A DNA stretch of 55,986 bases from Chitinimonas sp. BJB300 (GTDB lineage: Bacteria > Pseudomonadota > Gammaproteobacteria > Burkholderiales > Chitinimonadaceae), in the NCBI RefSeq assembly GCF_002735695.1, contig NZ_PDZH01000010.1, positions 1 to 55,986 on the forward strand, in the 5' to 3' direction. A program made the translations under genes and the position numbers. Positions 40,599 to 49,514 of the stretch are shown here, in pieces. Position 1 is the first letter of the stretch. Every line of letters starts with the position of its first letter. The notes below the pieces were generated by a model, which searched no databases, was not told where the DNA came from, and saw nothing but the letters and a program-made list of their open reading frames with translations.

Positions 40599-41519
40599 TT
40601 ACTGCACCTTCATGACGCTCTTGGTCGCCATCTTGACTTCATCGCCCAGCGTGATGGGTGCCCCCGTCTCATCCAAGCGTACAATCTGGGCTTTACCGAG
40701 CCCTGTATTGCGTACGACCAGGGAGTAAACCGCTTGGGCCTCGAAGTCACCATGGTGGCCGGCACTGGTATGCACAATCTTCACTTCTCCAGCCTCAGCG
40801 CCTGCCAAATCGGACCGAACCGCCTTGGCGCTGCCCATGAACTGCTGTAATGCCGCAGGCGAACTGAGCTTACGCTTCAAGGCTACCGCTTTGCGAACAA
40901 CCTGTGCCGAGATAGCCGGCCAGTACACGCCCTCAGTAAAGGACTTTCCCTGGCTGTCGAGGGTGGCAAAGGCAAACGAGCCCTCTACCGGTATGCCATT
41001 CAAGGAACGCTCCAGATGAGTCGTATACCACAACAACTTCGACTCAGCCGGTTGAACACCTGCCAGGGCCGGCCCGCCACCGCCCATCGTCGTGGTGACA
41101 TGCATCCCACTCACTTCATTGGCTGGAATCCCCGCGCCCAATAGATACACCTTAACCGCAGCACTATGTTTATCCGGGTTGTCAGTCAAAAACTGGGGCA
41201 GGTCCGCCCGAAGTGCCGCGGTTGATTTAGGTCCGCCAGCCACGGCATTTGGCACCAGCAATGTAGCACCAGTCACCGTGTCTTCCATGAATACGCCTTT
41301 GTCCCCCACAACACGCAAGTAGGGTCCCTCCGTCTCGCGTTGAGCTGCAATGCCCTGATTGAAACGCGACTTCTCGACACTATGCACATATTTAAAGCCC
41401 TCGGTATTTAGCAAAGGCGTATTGTCCGCCTGTAACTCCAGGTCATCCGCCATTGCCAAGGGTATTTGCAATGTACCCAAGGCAAGCAATAAACAAATAT
41501 TCACGCTATTCAATTTCAT
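40599..41519 (-). CDS. Exported prodomain-like protein paired with the caspase-like gene
   Basis: 306 residues with a signal peptide (cleavage after ...PLAMA, ~24). No full domain was recognised. The central region reads LLWYTTHLERSLNGIPVEGS then FAFATLDSQGKSFTEGVYWP, which resembles the FTP/PepSY-type propeptide pattern (h-x-Q-xx-x-G-I-P-V-xG, then a beta strand ending in D-xx-G-x). No active-site residues are obvious. Its start follows 31 bp after the stop of the DUF6345-like gene, and both have the same kind of strong GGAGG ribosome site. I infer that it acts on, or chaperones, the neighbouring protein. Composition is less GC-rich than the surroundings. Confidence 0.45.
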   Translation of the reverse strand: MKLNSVNICLLLALGTLQIPLAMADDLELQADNTPLLNTEGFKYVHSVEKSRFNQGIAAQRETEGPYLRVVGDKGVFMEDTVTGATLLVPNAVAGGPKSTAALRADLPQFLTDNPDKHSAAVKVYLLGAGIPANEVSGMHVTTTMGGGGPALAGVQPAESKLLWYTTHLERSLNGIPVEGSFAFATLDSQGKSFTEGVYWPAISAQVVRKAVALKRKLSSPAALQQFMGSAKAVRSDLAGAEAGEVKIVHTSAGHHGDFEAQAVYSLVVRNTGLGKAQIVRLDETGAPITLGDEVKMATKSVMKVQ

Positions 41520-41550
41520 GATTGATCCTCCAGCTTAATGGCTATTTTTT

Positions 41551-42588
41551 TCAAGGCAAAAAGAAGGGGTGATTATTGCAATCGTAATTGCAGGTATAAA
41601 GCCAGGACATCCAGCCTGAACCAATACCATCATTCGCCTCATTCCTAAGCTGTACCCATGATTCTGTTCTATTAGCCCATTCTGCCCGTGCCTGATTAAC
41701 TTCCAGCGATACATAAATATGCGCGCCGCACCCCACTACGCCGTGGCTACCCCCCCCAAAGGCACAGCTACTACCACCCGTTACCGAATTGATAGCACTG
41801 GTCCAAGAAGGGCCTACTGCTGAATTAACATTGGCGACATATCTATCAGCAAAAGCGCGGCCACGATTTGCTACGTCAGCGGTATCCGACCCCACACGGG
41901 TAGGCATTATCAAAGCAATGCTAGATACACCGGCAAATGTCTTCAATAATTGCGGAATATACATGCCAGGGGTAATACCGCAGCTATTATCTATTATCGC
42001 CAGATTAATGCCGCCATTGGTGCCCGCACCTGCCCAGGTACCCGCGGTGGGGTCTTCGCCCCAGCGTACCCCACCCGTGGAATAATTGACCAATTGGCAG
42101 GATGACCCTGTTTTATCAACCACGATATTTCTGGGCCGGGAATAGACGCAACGGCCAGTAAGCGGGCTATCGGTGAATCTGAGACATTGTTTCTGCAAGC
42201 CTGCCACAGTGGGACAACCTGCATTGGTAGTACAAGCGGTGTTGGTCTGGTCATCACATGTGCCATGCCCGCTGAAATAGGCAATAGCATCGCCCGTACG
42301 GTCAAAATTAAACGTATCCGCGCCCCCGCTTAACACTTGCGGATCGGTAAAGTCTGTCGGATATACCAATCCATTCACATACCTAAGCCCTGCGGTATAA
42401 CCCCCTATCGATAACATTCGAGTGCGGAAATTATCAACATTGGGTATATCATTTGATAGTGCACCACAGGAATAAGCATCGACTGCTTCAATCGTAATAC
42501 CTGTCTCCGCTGCCTGGGCAGGCAATAACCCAATACAGAATAATGCCGCCGTTATTGCACTTTGTCCGTGCTTCTTTATTAGATGCAT
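41551..42588 (-). CDS. Exported DUF6345-like protein with caspase-like His/Cys pair
   Basis: 345 residues with a signal peptide (cleavage after ...LLPAQA, ~26). The His block AIAYFSGHGTCDD (His108) and the Cys block LAIIDNSCGITPGMY (Cys203) follow beta-strand-like hydrophobic runs, as in clan CD peptidases (caspase/gingipain/clostripain: hhh-HG and hhh-x-C). VRWGEDP and ALIMPTR fall between and after them. The region also matches my recollection of the DUF6345 motif layout. A Cys-rich insert (CDDQTNTACTTNAGC, KQC, RCVYS) suggests disulfides outside the cytoplasm. A strong AAGGAGG site precedes the ATG. First gene of a two-gene unit. Confidence 0.5.
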   Translation of the reverse strand: MHLIKKHGQSAITAALFCIGLLPAQAAETGITIEAVDAYSCGALSNDIPNVDNFRTRMLSIGGYTAGLRYVNGLVYPTDFTDPQVLSGGADTFNFDRTGDAIAYFSGHGTCDDQTNTACTTNAGCPTVAGLQKQCLRFTDSPLTGRCVYSRPRNIVVDKTGSSCQLVNYSTGGVRWGEDPTAGTWAGAGTNGGINLAIIDNSCGITPGMYIPQLLKTFAGVSSIALIMPTRVGSDTADVANRGRAFADRYVANVNSAVGPSWTSAINSVTGGSSCAFGGGSHGVVGCGAHIYVSLEVNQARAEWANRTESWVQLRNEANDGIGSGWMSWLYTCNYDCNNHPFFLP

Positions 42589-42606
42589 GATGATCCTCCT
42601 TTAATT

Positions 42607-42632
42607 ACATTGCCAACCCATGTCGGCAATGT
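42607..42632 (-). promoter_or_regulatory. Leader hairpin upstream of the caspase-like gene
   Basis: ACATTGCC (42607-42614) pairs perfectly with GGCAATGT (42625-42632) around a 10-nt loop. In the minus-strand transcript the structure lies 19-44 nt before the ATG, just ahead of the AAGGAGG ribosome site. It could protect the 5' end of the message or influence translation. No T-run makes it a terminator. Confidence 0.5.
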
Positions 42633-43245
42633 CCTATCAGGTTATTTCTGTTATTTTCTTTTCCACAGCTTATGCAGCGCCTATTCATGCCACAAGGTAA
42701 ATAAGTACAGCAAGGCGCTGCGTACCAATACTGCAGTTGTCATTCAATACCAAGGCGAATTGTCATTGTTAATATCGCCTCTTGTTGAATTCGCACATTG
42801 GAAATAAATAAAATTACCAAAACATCCCCATTGCCAGCCTGTGCCCGCAAAGCATAAAAATCAGATGGGCGTATATCGGCCTGGCAGATTGAATAAACCA
42901 TTTATCGCCAGCCAACAATAAAACCACACCCGCATCAATGATTACATTGGATTTTTATACTTCACGAATACTTACTTGCGACCCAATGGCCGCGCGGTGC
43001 AAAGCTTTAATGGAATGGCATAAGGAAAGGGCGGTGTACCCATAGGTCCTCCTGCAAATTTTTTAAGGACTGCTTGATGCAGCCTAATTTTGCTATCAAA
43101 ACAAACAACCCGCGTAGCGGGGTACCCTAGGTTATAGGCTCCCGCTCCTGCCCTGCCGAATTTACCGATATATGGTCACCAGATGTCCTGTTTACTAGAT
43201 TTGCTGTCAATACCGCAGAGCATAGGTGATATCGACTGCCCCTTA

Positions 43246-43387
43246 AGAACCTGTCTAAAGTCTGCTGCGCGTCGGCAATATGGCATTGAATACACCCTCA
43301 GAATGCGCATTTACCACTTGTAAACTCCGCTTCCTCGGCTGTTTTCGCCTTATCTTGCCTTAGCTCGCGAGACGCTAAACAGGCTCT
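43246..43387 (-). repeat. Dispersed 142-bp repeat, type A, copy 4
   Basis: Full length and inverted. It begins AGAACCTGTCTAAAGTCTG and ends AGACGCTAAACAGGCTCT; CTAA-like bases flank it (TTAA left, CTAA right). The interior keeps GTAAA and GTTTAC arms of the central hairpin. It lies 46 bp beyond the histidine kinase stop (43434). Confidence 0.85.
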
Positions 43388-43433
43388 AAAAATGATCACG
43401 GTGATACCCCAAAATCTCAAGCTAGTACCCACC

Positions 43434-45518
43434 TCAGCTACCCATCACCCGCTGCAATCCCAGCACAAAGCTCACCCCATCATCAACATTGTGGACAGTA
43501 ATTGTGCCGCCCATCTTGGCCATATAAGTCTTAGCCACGAACAAGCCCTGGCCACGGTTGCCATTGGCGGCGGCTTCCGCTTGGTCTGAGATGCCATATT
43601 CGAAGATCTTGCCAATAAGGTCTGGGGGAATGGGCTTGCCGATGTTGTGGATGGCGACGCTGGCTGTCGTTTCACTGGTAGTTAGCGTCAAGGTGATCGG
43701 GGTGCCGGGCGGCCGATAACGGTCAGCATTGCGTAAAACGTGGGTGACGACGTCTTCCAGCGAATATTCGTCTGCACGCACCAGAATCGAATCGGGTCCG
43801 TCGGTAAAAAAAACCTCGGCGATGTCGACGCAAGCCGCGTTGTTGGCCACGTTGCGGAGAAATGCATTGATATCCACCGTTTGTATTGCCAGGGTGGACG
43901 ACTGAAAGGCTTCGCTGGGGCTGGCACTACCATACAGAATGCGAACGGCTTGCTGCATACGGTTGATATACCGGTGGCTGGGGTCGTCTGCCTTGCCATG
44001 CAACACCATCAGCGATTGTAAAGGCGACATGATTTCGTGGCCCACGGCATGCCACATGTCCTTTTCCTGCTCGGCGCGAATCTGTTCGCGCTCGGCGTCT
44101 TCCTTCACGCGGCGTAGCAAGTCGTTAAGGCAATTGGCCAGGATGCCAAGCTCATCGCTGCCACGCAGGTCGGCCAGCTCGAAGTCTGCAAGACCATTGG
44201 TGGTCTTGGCTGTTCTTGAAAGCTGGTTTGATCGTCGCGTCAGCTGGGCGATGCGTCGGATAATGCCGATCTCGATAATCAACCAGGCAAGCCCAATGGC
44301 CAACAGCATCGCACCGACAAACCACGAAAGGCGCGTGGCCACCGCGCTCAGCCTTTTATTGACACTACGGGCATCACCTTTGAAGTAGACGGTGAAATTG
44401 CCGAGCGGTGTGGCAATTTCATCCTCTAATTCGATGGGGGCTTCATAGCGCTCCACCGGCAGATAACGAATCAGGCGGGTAAGCAACGGCGAGCTTACTT
44501 CGCCTTCGGTGCCTTCACTGCCGGCAAGACGCACCAAATCGGTGTCGCTGGCGGCAGTCGTCTTACGTATGCGCAGGGTTTCACCAGGCAATAGCAAGGG
44601 GCGCAAATCGTTAAGGGAAAAGGGCGCAATGGCACCGTCGGCATTGCTGTCGAACAATGCCGCGCCATCGCCTGGGGCCAGCGCTTCGACACGCACCTGA
44701 ATCAGATCGAGATCGGGAGGTGGCCATACCGGTTTTTCCCGCTGGAACAGCGCGTCGCGCAATACCTCGACCGGCAAGCGCAAGGAGAAAAAGGACTGCC
44801 TTTCGCAATCGCCCCCGCCTGCCTGTTCGGCCATCAAGCATTGACTGCCTTGCCACACCCAGCCGCGGAATTCCTTTACCGGCCGTGCACCTTTGTAGTT
44901 ACGGCTGCCTATATCCACATAACCGGTAAGCCGGCCACGGGTGCCCTCACGTTGCGGATTGCCCGCGCTCGTCAAGGGCTCAAATGGCGCAATCCAACGG
45001 TAAGTCTGGCCCCGCAAGGTAACCACTACCCGCAGACGGTGAGCGGAGTCGAGCAGTTCATCGCCGATACGATGGGGCACCAGCGTGGTACTGGCGAAAG
45101 TGCCGGCAGCATAGATAAACCCACCCGCCCAGGGATTGTTGCCGATCGCCACGCAAAGGCTGCCGTAATGTTTGTACTGAACCAAACAGCCTGCCATTTC
45201 AACCGCATTGCGTACCTTGGTCTGATCATCGAAATCAATTGCAGAAAAAGGCAGCAGCACCGGGTGAAGCGGCGTGGTCTGAAACGCCCGCCCTGGTGGA
45301 TTAAGCAGGGCCAATTGCCCAGTAGGGTGGCGTAACTTAGCCGATATCTGCTCCTTGGTCTTGACAAAGCCGGATTGATAGTTATCGTAGTTACGCTGTT
45401 TTTCCTCCTGCAGTACGTACACCGCCATGGTCAAGATGGCCAAGCCCAGCAACAGGAAAGCCGAACGAAACAAGATACGCAGGCGAAAAGAAGCTAGCCA
45501 AGCCAGGGCTGCCCTCAT
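43434..45518 (-). CDS. Sensor histidine kinase with large periplasmic domain
   Basis: 694 residues from the ATG at 45518, which overlaps the response-regulator stop (ATGA); an in-frame GTG lies 33 bases upstream. There is one transmembrane segment near residues 12-37 and a second near 395-420. Between them is an extracytoplasmic region of about 350 residues with no recognised domain. After a HAMP-like linker come the H-box VGHEIMSPLQSL with His494, the N-box EDVVTHVLRNADRY and the G-boxes (DGVSF-like and GQGLFVAKTYMAKMGG). The input signal is unknown. It forms a two-component pair with the OmpR-type regulator. Confidence 0.9.
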   Translation of the reverse strand: MRAALAWLASFRLRILFRSAFLLLGLAILTMAVYVLQEEKQRNYDNYQSGFVKTKEQISAKLRHPTGQLALLNPPGRAFQTTPLHPVLLPFSAIDFDDQTKVRNAVEMAGCLVQYKHYGSLCVAIGNNPWAGGFIYAAGTFASTTLVPHRIGDELLDSAHRLRVVVTLRGQTYRWIAPFEPLTSAGNPQREGTRGRLTGYVDIGSRNYKGARPVKEFRGWVWQGSQCLMAEQAGGGDCERQSFFSLRLPVEVLRDALFQREKPVWPPPDLDLIQVRVEALAPGDGAALFDSNADGAIAPFSLNDLRPLLLPGETLRIRKTTAASDTDLVRLAGSEGTEGEVSSPLLTRLIRYLPVERYEAPIELEDEIATPLGNFTVYFKGDARSVNKRLSAVATRLSWFVGAMLLAIGLAWLIIEIGIIRRIAQLTRRSNQLSRTAKTTNGLADFELADLRGSDELGILANCLNDLLRRVKEDAEREQIRAEQEKDMWHAVGHEIMSPLQSLMVLHGKADDPSHRYINRMQQAVRILYGSASPSEAFQSSTLAIQTVDINAFLRNVANNAACVDIAEVFFTDGPDSILVRADEYSLEDVVTHVLRNADRYRPPGTPITLTLTTSETTASVAIHNIGKPIPPDLIGKIFEYGISDQAEAAANGNRGQGLFVAKTYMAKMGGTITVHNVDDGVSFVLGLQRVMGS

Positions 45519-46237
45519 TTGCGAGGGCCGTTGAATGTTTGGTCGGACCACCGAAAACCACGCATGGGAATATTCTCGATACGGTCGAAATCCTCATCGA
45601 GTTCGCGAAAAGCATCGCGGATGGTACTGATGTGTTTTCTGATGTTGTCGCGGTTACGGCCACTCTTCACCACCTGGAACAACTCGTCGTAGGACACCAC
45701 CTGGCCACGTTGCGCGTAAAGCGTAGCCAGGATGCGCTGGGCAGTAAGCGGCAAATTAACCCGCTTGCCTTGCCACAAAGGCGTGCTCTGGCGCAGCGGA
45801 TCAATCGACAGCTCGTCGCTGAACACGGGCGCGGGCTCAGCGCTGTCTCGGTTTCTATTCCGGGACGCACGTATGATTTCCAAGAAGGTATCGATGAAAT
45901 CGGCCTCCTCGAAAGTGGTTTTCTGCAAATAGTCCCACGCGTCCAGGGCTTTCATGATGCTGCGGTAGATGGTGGCCGGCATGGCCGAGACCACCAACAC
46001 TGGAGTGCCACGGCAACCTTTGTTGATGGCATTGATGATGGCAACGCCGGCATGGCGTTCGCGCCCCAACTCGATATCGAGCACGACCAAGTCGTACGCT
46101 TCGCGCGCAATGGCGGACTCGGCATCGTCGCGGGTAAACCATTGGTCCACCTCGATACCTTCTTGGGTGGACAGTATCCAACCCTTGATCTGCTGGCTGG
46201 TGGGAAGGTCATCTTCCACAACGGCGACTTTGAACAT
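45515..46237 (-). CDS. OmpR-family response regulator
   Basis: 240 residues. The receiver domain (1-120) has the acidic pocket EDD at 8-10 and the phospho-acceptor Asp54 in LVVLDIELG, with SAMPATIYRSI giving the Ser/Thr and LQKT the Lys. The C-terminal winged helix (~150-235) ends RNRDNIRKHISTIRDAF and ENIPMRGFRW, the OmpR/PhoB DNA-binding signature. It is read with the histidine kinase that follows. The start of the SPFH gene is 283 bp away in the opposite direction, making that gene pair a likely target. Confidence 0.92.
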   Translation of the reverse strand: MFKVAVVEDDLPTSQQIKGWILSTQEGIEVDQWFTRDDAESAIAREAYDLVVLDIELGRERHAGVAIINAINKGCRGTPVLVVSAMPATIYRSIMKALDAWDYLQKTTFEEADFIDTFLEIIRASRNRNRDSAEPAPVFSDELSIDPLRQSTPLWQGKRVNLPLTAQRILATLYAQRGQVVSYDELFQVVKSGRNRDNIRKHISTIRDAFRELDEDFDRIENIPMRGFRWSDQTFNGPRK

Positions 46238-46302
46238 GGTGATTGATCCGGCAGTTAACCAGTCCAGTATCCGGCTTTTCCGCCGCTAAATCACGGCAAG
46301 CA

Positions 46303-46322
46303 GTGTGAGTGTTTGCTCACAC
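46303..46322. promoter_or_regulatory. Palindrome between the response-regulator and SPFH genes
   Basis: GTGTGAG (46303-46309) and CTCACAC (46316-46322) form a perfect 7-bp inverted repeat with a 6-nt spacer, in the divergent intergenic space (46238-46520). It is the only good dyad there and is a candidate operator. The rest of this 283-bp interval holds no ORF that I can support. Confidence 0.4.
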
Positions 46323-46520
46323 CTGCAAACAAACCGAAACACGGCGGAACAATCACCACAACCGGATAACCGATGAGCCCTGCCGGCGGCATGGCTCGCT
46401 CCGTGGCCTCTGCGGCACGATAGCCCTCAATGCAAGACGGAGGGCAGCGCGATCTTCACGCCTCTCCGACGGGGCACCTCCCCCACCGTTGAAGATCAAC
46501 CACTTCGTAGAGAACACATC

Positions 46521-47795
46521 ATGTCGGCCCGAATCAAAAACCTTGTCATAAGTATTCAACAGTCCATAGGCAGCCTGGCAGCCGGTGCCAAGAGCCTGTC
46601 GCAACATCTGCGGGGCTCGCGCCGTAGCATCCTCGCGGTGAGCGTAGCGGCCATCGTTGGATACACGCTGTATACGCATCCCCCATTGCAAGGAGTAGGC
46701 CGCGGTGAAATCGGCATTCGGCTGAACCAGCTGACCGGAGCGTCTACAGAAGTACGCGATGGTAGTGCGCTGGTGATTCCCGGTCTTCACGAACTGCGGC
46801 GCTTTCCGCTGCGCGATCAGATCTATCGACCAACATCCCCGAGCAACGCCAGTGGCAGCGGCGCTTTTCAATCGGTGGAAGGGCTTTCTCTCGGCGTGGA
46901 TATTTCCGTCCGCTACGCCCTCGACGCCAGCAAAATCCCCAGCATGGCTCGCAGCCTGCCGGAAGACATCAACGGTGAGATCATCGAACCCGTGATCCAG
47001 GGCGTACTCTACAAGACCCTGGCCCATTACACGGTACGCGAGATTTTCTCCACCAAACGCCAGGAAATCCAACAGCTGATAGAAGCCGAATTGAAGCCGA
47101 AACTGGCTGCCGATGGCATCAAGTTACAAACCGTCACCATGGGCAAGGTTGATCTGCCGGCGGACTACAAGGCAGGCATGGAAAAGCTGCTGGCGCAAGG
47201 ACTGGCGACCGAGCAGATGCGCTATACCCTGGAGTTGAAAGACAAGCAGGTCAAGCAGTCTGAATTGGAAGGCCTGGCCGACAAAGTGCGACGCGAAAAA
47301 GCCGCTGAAGCCGCCGGCGAAGAGCAGATCATCGCCGCCAAAGCACAAGCCGAAGCCATGAAGCATGTGCTGCCGTTCAAGGAAAAACAGATCCAGCAGC
47401 GAGGCCTGGAAGCCGAAGCAGAAAAAATCGCCCGCATCAAAAATGCCGAAGCCAATGCCCAGGCCCGCCGTATCGAAGCTGCCGGCGAAGCCGATTCGCG
47501 CCAAAAGCTGGCCGATGCCGAAGCCTACCGCCAAGACCGTATCGGCAAGATCGCCAGCGAGCAATTAGCCCGTGATGGCGCCCTTATTTCCAAGAACCCA
47601 CTGCTGATCCAAAAGACCCTGGCAGATAAGCTCTCAGACAAGGTTTCCGTCATCATCGCGCCTCCACCTGCCGACGGCGGCTTCATCGGCGCCACCCTAC
47701 TTGGTGGCGGCAAACAAGGCAGCGCGCAATCAACACCTCAAGTAGACCACCAAGACCTGGGCGAGCAGGACAACACCGATGTAGAGGGAGAATAA
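46521..47795 (+). CDS. SPFH/prohibitin-like membrane protein
   Basis: 424 residues. One transmembrane segment (ILAVSVAAIVGYTLYT, ~36-52) is preceded by a basic N-terminus. An SPFH domain follows (~60-245; GEIGIRLNQLTG, LVIPGLHELRRFPLRDQIYR, LSLGVDISVRYALD, YKTLAHYTVREIFSTKR). A long Ala/Glu/Lys coiled coil spans ~250-370. The end is a Gly/Gln/Asp-rich tail. SPFH proteins form large oligomeric caps and scaffolds on membranes and often regulate proteases. No NfeD partner is adjacent; instead a gene for an SH3-domain protein follows 2 bp later. Confidence 0.88.
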   Translation: MSARIKNLVISIQQSIGSLAAGAKSLSQHLRGSRRSILAVSVAAIVGYTLYTHPPLQGVGRGEIGIRLNQLTGASTEVRDGSALVIPGLHELRRFPLRDQIYRPTSPSNASGSGAFQSVEGLSLGVDISVRYALDASKIPSMARSLPEDINGEIIEPVIQGVLYKTLAHYTVREIFSTKRQEIQQLIEAELKPKLAADGIKLQTVTMGKVDLPADYKAGMEKLLAQGLATEQMRYTLELKDKQVKQSELEGLADKVRREKAAEAAGEEQIIAAKAQAEAMKHVLPFKEKQIQQRGLEAEAEKIARIKNAEANAQARRIEAAGEADSRQKLADAEAYRQDRIGKIASEQLARDGALISKNPLLIQKTLADKLSDKVSVIIAPPPADGGFIGATLLGGGKQGSAQSTPQVDHQDLGEQDNTDVEGE

Positions 47796-47797
47796 GC

Positions 47798-49231
47798 ATG
47801 CTCGCCGCCGCACTCGCCACCATCGCCATTGTCAGCCAGGACCAATCCGCACTGCGTGCCGCTCCCCGCGAATCTGCGCCGCGGCAGGCGGTTCTGTGGC
47901 AAGGCGATAGCCTTGAAGTTCGAGGTCAGAAGGGTGACTACCTACAGGTATACGACCATCGCCGGGAACGTGCGGGCTATGTCCGCGCCACACAGGTACG
48001 CAACCAGTCTTTAACGCCAGAATCCGCGCCGGAATTGCTCTCGGTGGTGCGCTTCTTGCGCGATATGCCCGGCTCGGAAGCATTGGGTATCAGTTATGTC
48101 GCCACCTACCTACGGGCAGCCCCGGCGGCAGCAATCAATGGCGAGGCCTTCGATGCCCTGGGGACCATGGCCGAACGACTGGCCCGCCGTGCTTCCGCCA
48201 ACCGCGCCAACACCGCGAACGACATGGTGGCTGCCCATTTGGAAGTCGCTGCCAGCTACGGCGTCGGCATGGCCAGCTTCGAGCGCAATGGCCAGATGCA
48301 ACTTTGCTACAACGGTGACGCGCATCGCCGGGTGCTGGCTATGCCGGCTACCGATAACCAGAAGGCCACGGCTGCACTGGCGCTGACTCGGGAGGATTGC
48401 ATCTCGCCCACCCTACCGCCGGTAGAACGCTTTGCCCTCGACAACTGGCGGGCAGAAGTATTGGACCGTATCGAAACCCGTGATCTGCCCGAAGTACTGA
48501 AAAATCGCCTTAGGCTACGCAAGGCCAGCGTCTGGGCCAGCCTTGCCTACCAGCGGGCAAGACGTCCGGAGTTTGCCCCCGCCGCCTTGCAAGCAGCAGG
48601 CAGCCGGGCACTAAGCGAATTGGCCGCCATCAATAAAAGTGAACTGATGGAAACCGACGAGGCCGCCTACAACGATGCCGCGATCCGGGTGGGCGCCTCG
48701 CGCTGGGCAGCCGAGCCCACACTGGCGCGCAATACGGCACAGGCGCCAACCAAGCTGTCGATAGCGGTCAGCCCCGGTCAACCAGGGGAAACGTGTGTGC
48801 ATTTGGTCGATGCCAAGCACGACCAGACCAAGCCACTGCTCACTCGTTGCACCTTCAGCGTCGTGTGGCCGGCTTCTGCCACCACCAACGCGCAAGGCAC
48901 CGCCCTGGCGTTGGCGGTACAGCCGCTCGATACATGGCGTGAAATGTGGCTATTCCGACAAGGGCAAGCGGGTTGGGACGTGCAGGCACTGCCTCCGGCC
49001 TTGGACAACCCCAACCTTGGCTACGTTGAATTCGCGGGCTGGGTGCCAGGCAACACCCAGATGCTTACCGCACGGGAAACCAGAGTGGAAGATCGCTACA
49101 AGCGCAGCTTCGACTTGCGGCGTATGGACACGCTGGCGGTAGAGAAGCAGGCCGACAAGCCGAACAACCTGAGTACCTTCTACCGCTGGCAAAGCCCTGC
49201 TTGGAAAGGGCAGACGGTGAGTGTGCGTTAA
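47798..49231 (+). CDS. SH3-domain protein paired with the SPFH protein
   Basis: 477 residues. Residues ~10-68 look like a bacterial SH3 domain (SALRAAPRESAPRQAVLWQG, YLQVYDHRRERAGYVRATQV). The rest, rich in Ala and Arg, matches nothing I recognise; two late blocks (ETCVHLVDAKHDQTKPLLTR, FSVVWPASATTNAQGTALAL) resemble beta-sheet units with two Cys. The N-terminus MLAAALATIAIV is only ~10 residues before the SH3 domain and is a poor signal peptide. A GAGGGAG site lies before the ATG and the gene begins 2 bp after the SPFH stop, so the two are one operon. Confidence 0.7.
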   Translation: MLAAALATIAIVSQDQSALRAAPRESAPRQAVLWQGDSLEVRGQKGDYLQVYDHRRERAGYVRATQVRNQSLTPESAPELLSVVRFLRDMPGSEALGISYVATYLRAAPAAAINGEAFDALGTMAERLARRASANRANTANDMVAAHLEVAASYGVGMASFERNGQMQLCYNGDAHRRVLAMPATDNQKATAALALTREDCISPTLPPVERFALDNWRAEVLDRIETRDLPEVLKNRLRLRKASVWASLAYQRARRPEFAPAALQAAGSRALSELAAINKSELMETDEAAYNDAAIRVGASRWAAEPTLARNTAQAPTKLSIAVSPGQPGETCVHLVDAKHDQTKPLLTRCTFSVVWPASATTNAQGTALALAVQPLDTWREMWLFRQGQAGWDVQALPPALDNPNLGYVEFAGWVPGNTQMLTARETRVEDRYKRSFDLRRMDTLAVEKQADKPNNLSTFYRWQSPAWKGQTVSVR

Positions 49232-49255
49232 TCAAGCACTGATGACTTTACGCTA

Positions 49256-49358
49256 AGAACCTGTCTAAAGCTCTCGCGAGCTAAGGCAAGATTAGGCGGA
49301 AACAGCCGAGGATGCGGCGTTCACGCGTGGTAAATGAGCATTCCGAGGGTGTTTTCAA
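49256..49358 (+). repeat. Dispersed repeat type A, copy 5, right end lost
   Basis: Begins AGAACCTGTCTAAAGCTCTC and follows the type A interior as far as GGGTGTTTTCAA, then diverges, losing the last ~40 bp and the right inverted repeat. It has a 2-bp insertion after the left end relative to copies 1, 3 and 6. It lies 25 bp past the SH3-gene stop. Truncation suggests it is an old, immobile copy. Confidence 0.75.
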
Positions 49359-49514
49359 ACCTATCAGCAACAACCGCTCGGCTAATAACTGCTGCCTGTA
49401 ACCAGACAATTACCCAAAGGAATCAACAGGAACCGGCCGCGTTAATTTATCGCCAAGTACTTAACTCAAGCCTGAAGCATTGACTACCAAAACGCATTTA
49501 CCGACCATGGCACG

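Larger units (their letters stand above)
42589..43433. other. 845-bp region upstream of the caspase-like gene
   Basis: Apart from the repeat at 43246-43387 and a hairpin near 42607, no ORF of convincing quality is present. The stretch from about 42640 to 43000 is visibly AT-rich compared with the flanks. It must hold the promoter for the two-gene secreted unit; I could not place -35/-10 boxes with confidence. Confidence 0.5.

Noticed and set aside
46353-47072. Minus-strand ORF of 239 codons over the SPFH start
   Set aside because: Overlaps the divergent promoter and antisense to the SPFH gene; no domain.
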